64,000 bases of DNA from Smithella sp. Lineage in GTDB: Bacteria > Desulfobacterota > Syntrophia > Syntrophales > Smithellaceae. This document shows positions 62,046-64,000 of this stretch, piece by piece. How positions within the stretch are numbered: position 1 is the stretch's first letter; every line of letters begins with the position of its first letter. The stretch spans positions 1 to 64,000 of the forward strand of contig JAGPFC010000006.1 of the NCBI GenBank assembly GCA_018056685.1. Direction: 5' to 3'. A program made the translations under genes and the position numbers. A model generated the notes under the pieces. The model saw nothing but the letters and a program-made list of their open reading frames with translations, ran no database searches and had not been told where the DNA came from.

Positions 62046-63392
62046 TCATTTTGAAAGATTGTTAACATGAAGTGCTTTTTTCGTCCAGAAAAACACCACG
62101 AACAAAGCTGCAAAATTCGTCAAAGGCAGCGCAAGCCAGACTCCCGTTATTCCAAAACAATCAGGTAACAGGATCAACAGTGGAATGAAAACAAAACTGT
62201 CGCGAAAAAAAAGTAATAGCATGGCTAACGTTCCTTTTCCCAATCCCATTAAAGCATAGATGAAAATTATTGTAGGAGCAATTAAAACAAGAGCCGAAGC
62301 GTGAATCCTCAGAGCCGTTATGGCTATTGCCAGCAAATCACGATCGTTGGAAAAAAGGCCTACCAGTGGAGAAGCAAATACTTCAAGAAAAATAAAAGCA
62401 ACCGAAGCAAATATGAATGAAATTTTTAAAGCGGCAAAAACAGATTCTCTCAATCTTTGATGTAGTTTCGCACCGGAACTGAATCCGACAACCGGCATTA
62501 AGCCGGCGCCAATGCCGAAAACAACCATGGTGGCCATACTCATGATACGAAAACAGATCCCAAAAGCTCCGATGGCTTTAAAACCAAAATCAGCGAGAAC
62601 GTGATTGTAAATGACCATGACCAGACCGGCTACCAGATTGATCATGATGGAAGGCAAACCGGTTGCGTATATGGATTTTATTATGTTGATGTCCGGAATC
62701 ATGTATTTTAATCCGGATGCATATTTGGATGATCTTAAATTCAGAAAAACCAGCGAAAATATGAAACTTGAAAAATTCGCAACCAGCGCGGCAGTTGCGG
62801 CTCCTCGAATGCCCATTTCCGGAAAAGGACCCAATCCGAAAATTAACAGAGGATCAAGAATCATACTGGTAACAAAGATGATCAGGAAAACATACATGGA
62901 TAAAAGCGGTCTGCCTTCGGCACGCAGCAGGTTATTGGCCATTAAGGTGAATAGTCCGAAAGGTGAACTAAAAACGATAATATAAAGATAATCATGACAA
63001 AGAGGCATTATTTCATCGGATGCTCCAAAAAGACGGATGATGGAGTCTCCAAAAAGTAAAACCGATACGATCATGAATAAACCAAAAGAAAATGAAAGAC
63101 AAAATATCTGGCCTGCCGTTTTTTTTGCATGAAGATGTTTACCCGCGCCAAACATTCTTGCGGCAAAGGAACCGGCGCCAATACCTGTTCCCACGCCGAT
63201 GGCAGAAGCAATGAGTTGAATCGGAAAGCAGACCGTCAATGCCGCCAGCGCCTGTGTGCTGCAGCGCGCCATCCAGAATGTATCAATGAAGTTGTAAAGA
63301 GACATGGCTGTCATCGCTATGATGGATGGCCAGCTCATCTTTAGAATCAGCGGGAATATGTCTTCTTTAGCTAAATCTAGTCTTTGGGTCAT
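62046..63392 (-). CDS. MATE-family efflux transporter
   Basis: A 448-residue polytopic exporter with about twelve helices. The first half has MSWPSIIAMTAMSLYNFIDT, TVCFPIQLIASAIGVGTGIG and GAGSFAARMFGAGK, and the second half repeats the pattern with FGICFRIMSMATMVVFGIGA and GLMPVVGFSSGA. This is typical of the DinF/NorM superfamily, which exports drugs and other organic cations in exchange for Na+ or H+. It stands alone. Confidence 0.9.
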   Translation of the reverse strand: MTQRLDLAKEDIFPLILKMSWPSIIAMTAMSLYNFIDTFWMARCSTQALAALTVCFPIQLIASAIGVGTGIGAGSFAARMFGAGKHLHAKKTAGQIFCLSFSFGLFMIVSVLLFGDSIIRLFGASDEIMPLCHDYLYIIVFSSPFGLFTLMANNLLRAEGRPLLSMYVFLIIFVTSMILDPLLIFGLGPFPEMGIRGAATAALVANFSSFIFSLVFLNLRSSKYASGLKYMIPDINIIKSIYATGLPSIMINLVAGLVMVIYNHVLADFGFKAIGAFGICFRIMSMATMVVFGIGAGLMPVVGFSSGAKLHQRLRESVFAALKISFIFASVAFIFLEVFASPLVGLFSNDRDLLAIAITALRIHASALVLIAPTIIFIYALMGLGKGTLAMLLLFFRDSFVFIPLLILLPDCFGITGVWLALPLTNFAALFVVFFWTKKALHVNNLSK

Positions 63393-63592
63393 CTTTTATG
63401 GTCCGGAACAGTATGGACTGAATGATGAATATTCCTATCACATATTGCAGCATAGTCCAGCCCTTTTGATTTCAATATGGTTTTTCAGTTTGAAATATGA
63501 AGCGAGAATAGATGTAAAAACACATTTCCCGTTAATGAATATTTTTATACAGGATTAAACCAGGGCGTATTTCGATATTCTGGATTTGTATT

Positions 63593-64000
63593 TTATGGAT
63601 GTTTATAGCCTTTGTTTCGGATTAAATTCACACAGGCATCGACGACATTCGCATCATAAAGTGTGCCTCTGTTTTGTTCGATTTCTTTGAGAGCTGCTTC
63701 TATGCCCAAGGATGCGCGGTAGGGACGATGAGAAGACATCGCATCAACGACATCCGCAACAGCCATAATCCGGGCTTCCATAAGAATTTCATCTCCCTTT
63801 AGATTTCGGGGATATCCTGTGCCGTTCATTCTTTCATGGTGCTGGTATACAATTTGTGCCAGCGGCCAAGGTGATTCGATATCCTTCAACATATCGTAAC
63901 CACTCTGGGGATGTTCTTTTACCATTTCATATTCTATCTCGGTCAGTCGGGAAGGTTTTGTCAATATTTCCGCAGGGATGGATAATTTCCCAATATCATG
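63593..64000 (-). CDS. HD-GYP domain phosphodiesterase, N-terminus beyond window
   Basis: C-terminal 135 residues of a c-di-GMP phosphodiesterase. Reading begins at the window edge with HDIGKLSIPAEILTKP (the catalytic HD), continues with YQHHERMNGTGYPRNLKGDE (GYP motif) and ARIMAVADVVDAMSSHRPYR, and ends at 63593. All metal-binding and signature residues in this part are intact. Upstream sensor domains are outside the window. It would hydrolyse c-di-GMP. Confidence 0.92.
   Translation of the reverse strand, partial: HDIGKLSIPAEILTKPSRLTEIEYEMVKEHPQSGYDMLKDIESPWPLAQIVYQHHERMNGTGYPRNLKGDEILMEARIMAVADVVDAMSSHRPYRASLGIEAALKEIEQNRGTLYDANVVDACVNLIRNKGYKHP

Overview
The window looks like chromosome of an anaerobic deltaproteobacterium, most like the Syntrophales (Syntrophus/Smithella group). 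This is inferred from gene content, not from a marker gene. The gene set is rich in CoA-thioester metabolism: three acyl-CoA dehydrogenases, 3-hydroxyacyl-CoA dehydrogenases, a thiolase, a family III CoA transferase/racemase, propionyl-CoA-type and long-chain acyl-CoA synthetases. It also has a two-subunit (anaerobe-type) glycine dehydrogenase, SelA, radical SAM enzymes, Liv-type ABC transport and c-di-GMP proteins. No rRNA, tRNA, CRISPR array or prophage was seen.

Layout. 1-2183 (minus): selA (cut by the window edge) and a HemN/HemW-like radical SAM gene. 2506-10177 (plus): peptide deformylase, then a complete glycine cleavage set (gcvT, gcvH, gcvPA, gcvPB) with lipA and a dihydrolipoyl dehydrogenase. 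10410-12429: two tandem, internally repeated, exported proteins. 12511-18041: a flavoprotein, two small exported proteins, and a histidine kinase convergent with an NtrC-type regulator. 18226-29563: a fatty-acid or other carboxylate uptake and oxidation region. It holds two adjacent acyl-CoA dehydrogenases and an SCP2 protein diverging from a TetR regulator, then a Liv-type ABC transporter and an acyl-CoA synthetase. livM is split by a frameshift at a run of eight G. Palindromes next to tetR look like its operators, and one overlaps the -10 box of the SCP2 promoter.

29792-36837: envelope and export genes (START-domain protein, MFS carrier, OmpA-like protein with a duplicated CGCPPCC motif, DUF533-like protein, MltA). 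36961-41704: an island of three overlapping genes (methyltransferase-like, DUF2845-like, AT-rich glycosyltransferase) between decayed IS3 and IS91 remnants, bracketed by an imperfect 21-bp direct repeat. 41759-49839: Ste24-like protease, then on the minus strand a thiolase/SDR/racemase operon resembling branched-chain acyl-CoA oxidation, a propionyl-CoA synthetase-like gene and a long 3-hydroxyacyl-CoA dehydrogenase.

50253-59084 is the most unusual part. It is a tightly packed run encoding FabD, a biotin-dependent carboxyltransferase subunit, an acyl-CoA dehydrogenase, KAS III, ketoreductase, dehydratase, KAS II, ACP, lysophospholipid-type acyltransferase and a phosphopantetheinyl transferase. 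Most of these genes overlap or abut. Together they look like a self-contained, non-housekeeping type II acyl-chain (lipid or polyketide-like) pathway whose product cannot be named from sequence. The window ends with PilZ, a tandem flavodoxin-like protein, an HSD10-like SDR, a MATE exporter and part of an HD-GYP protein.

At least two pairs of intergenic repeats share structured modules, one with a covarying stem. They may be a dispersed repeat family of this genome.
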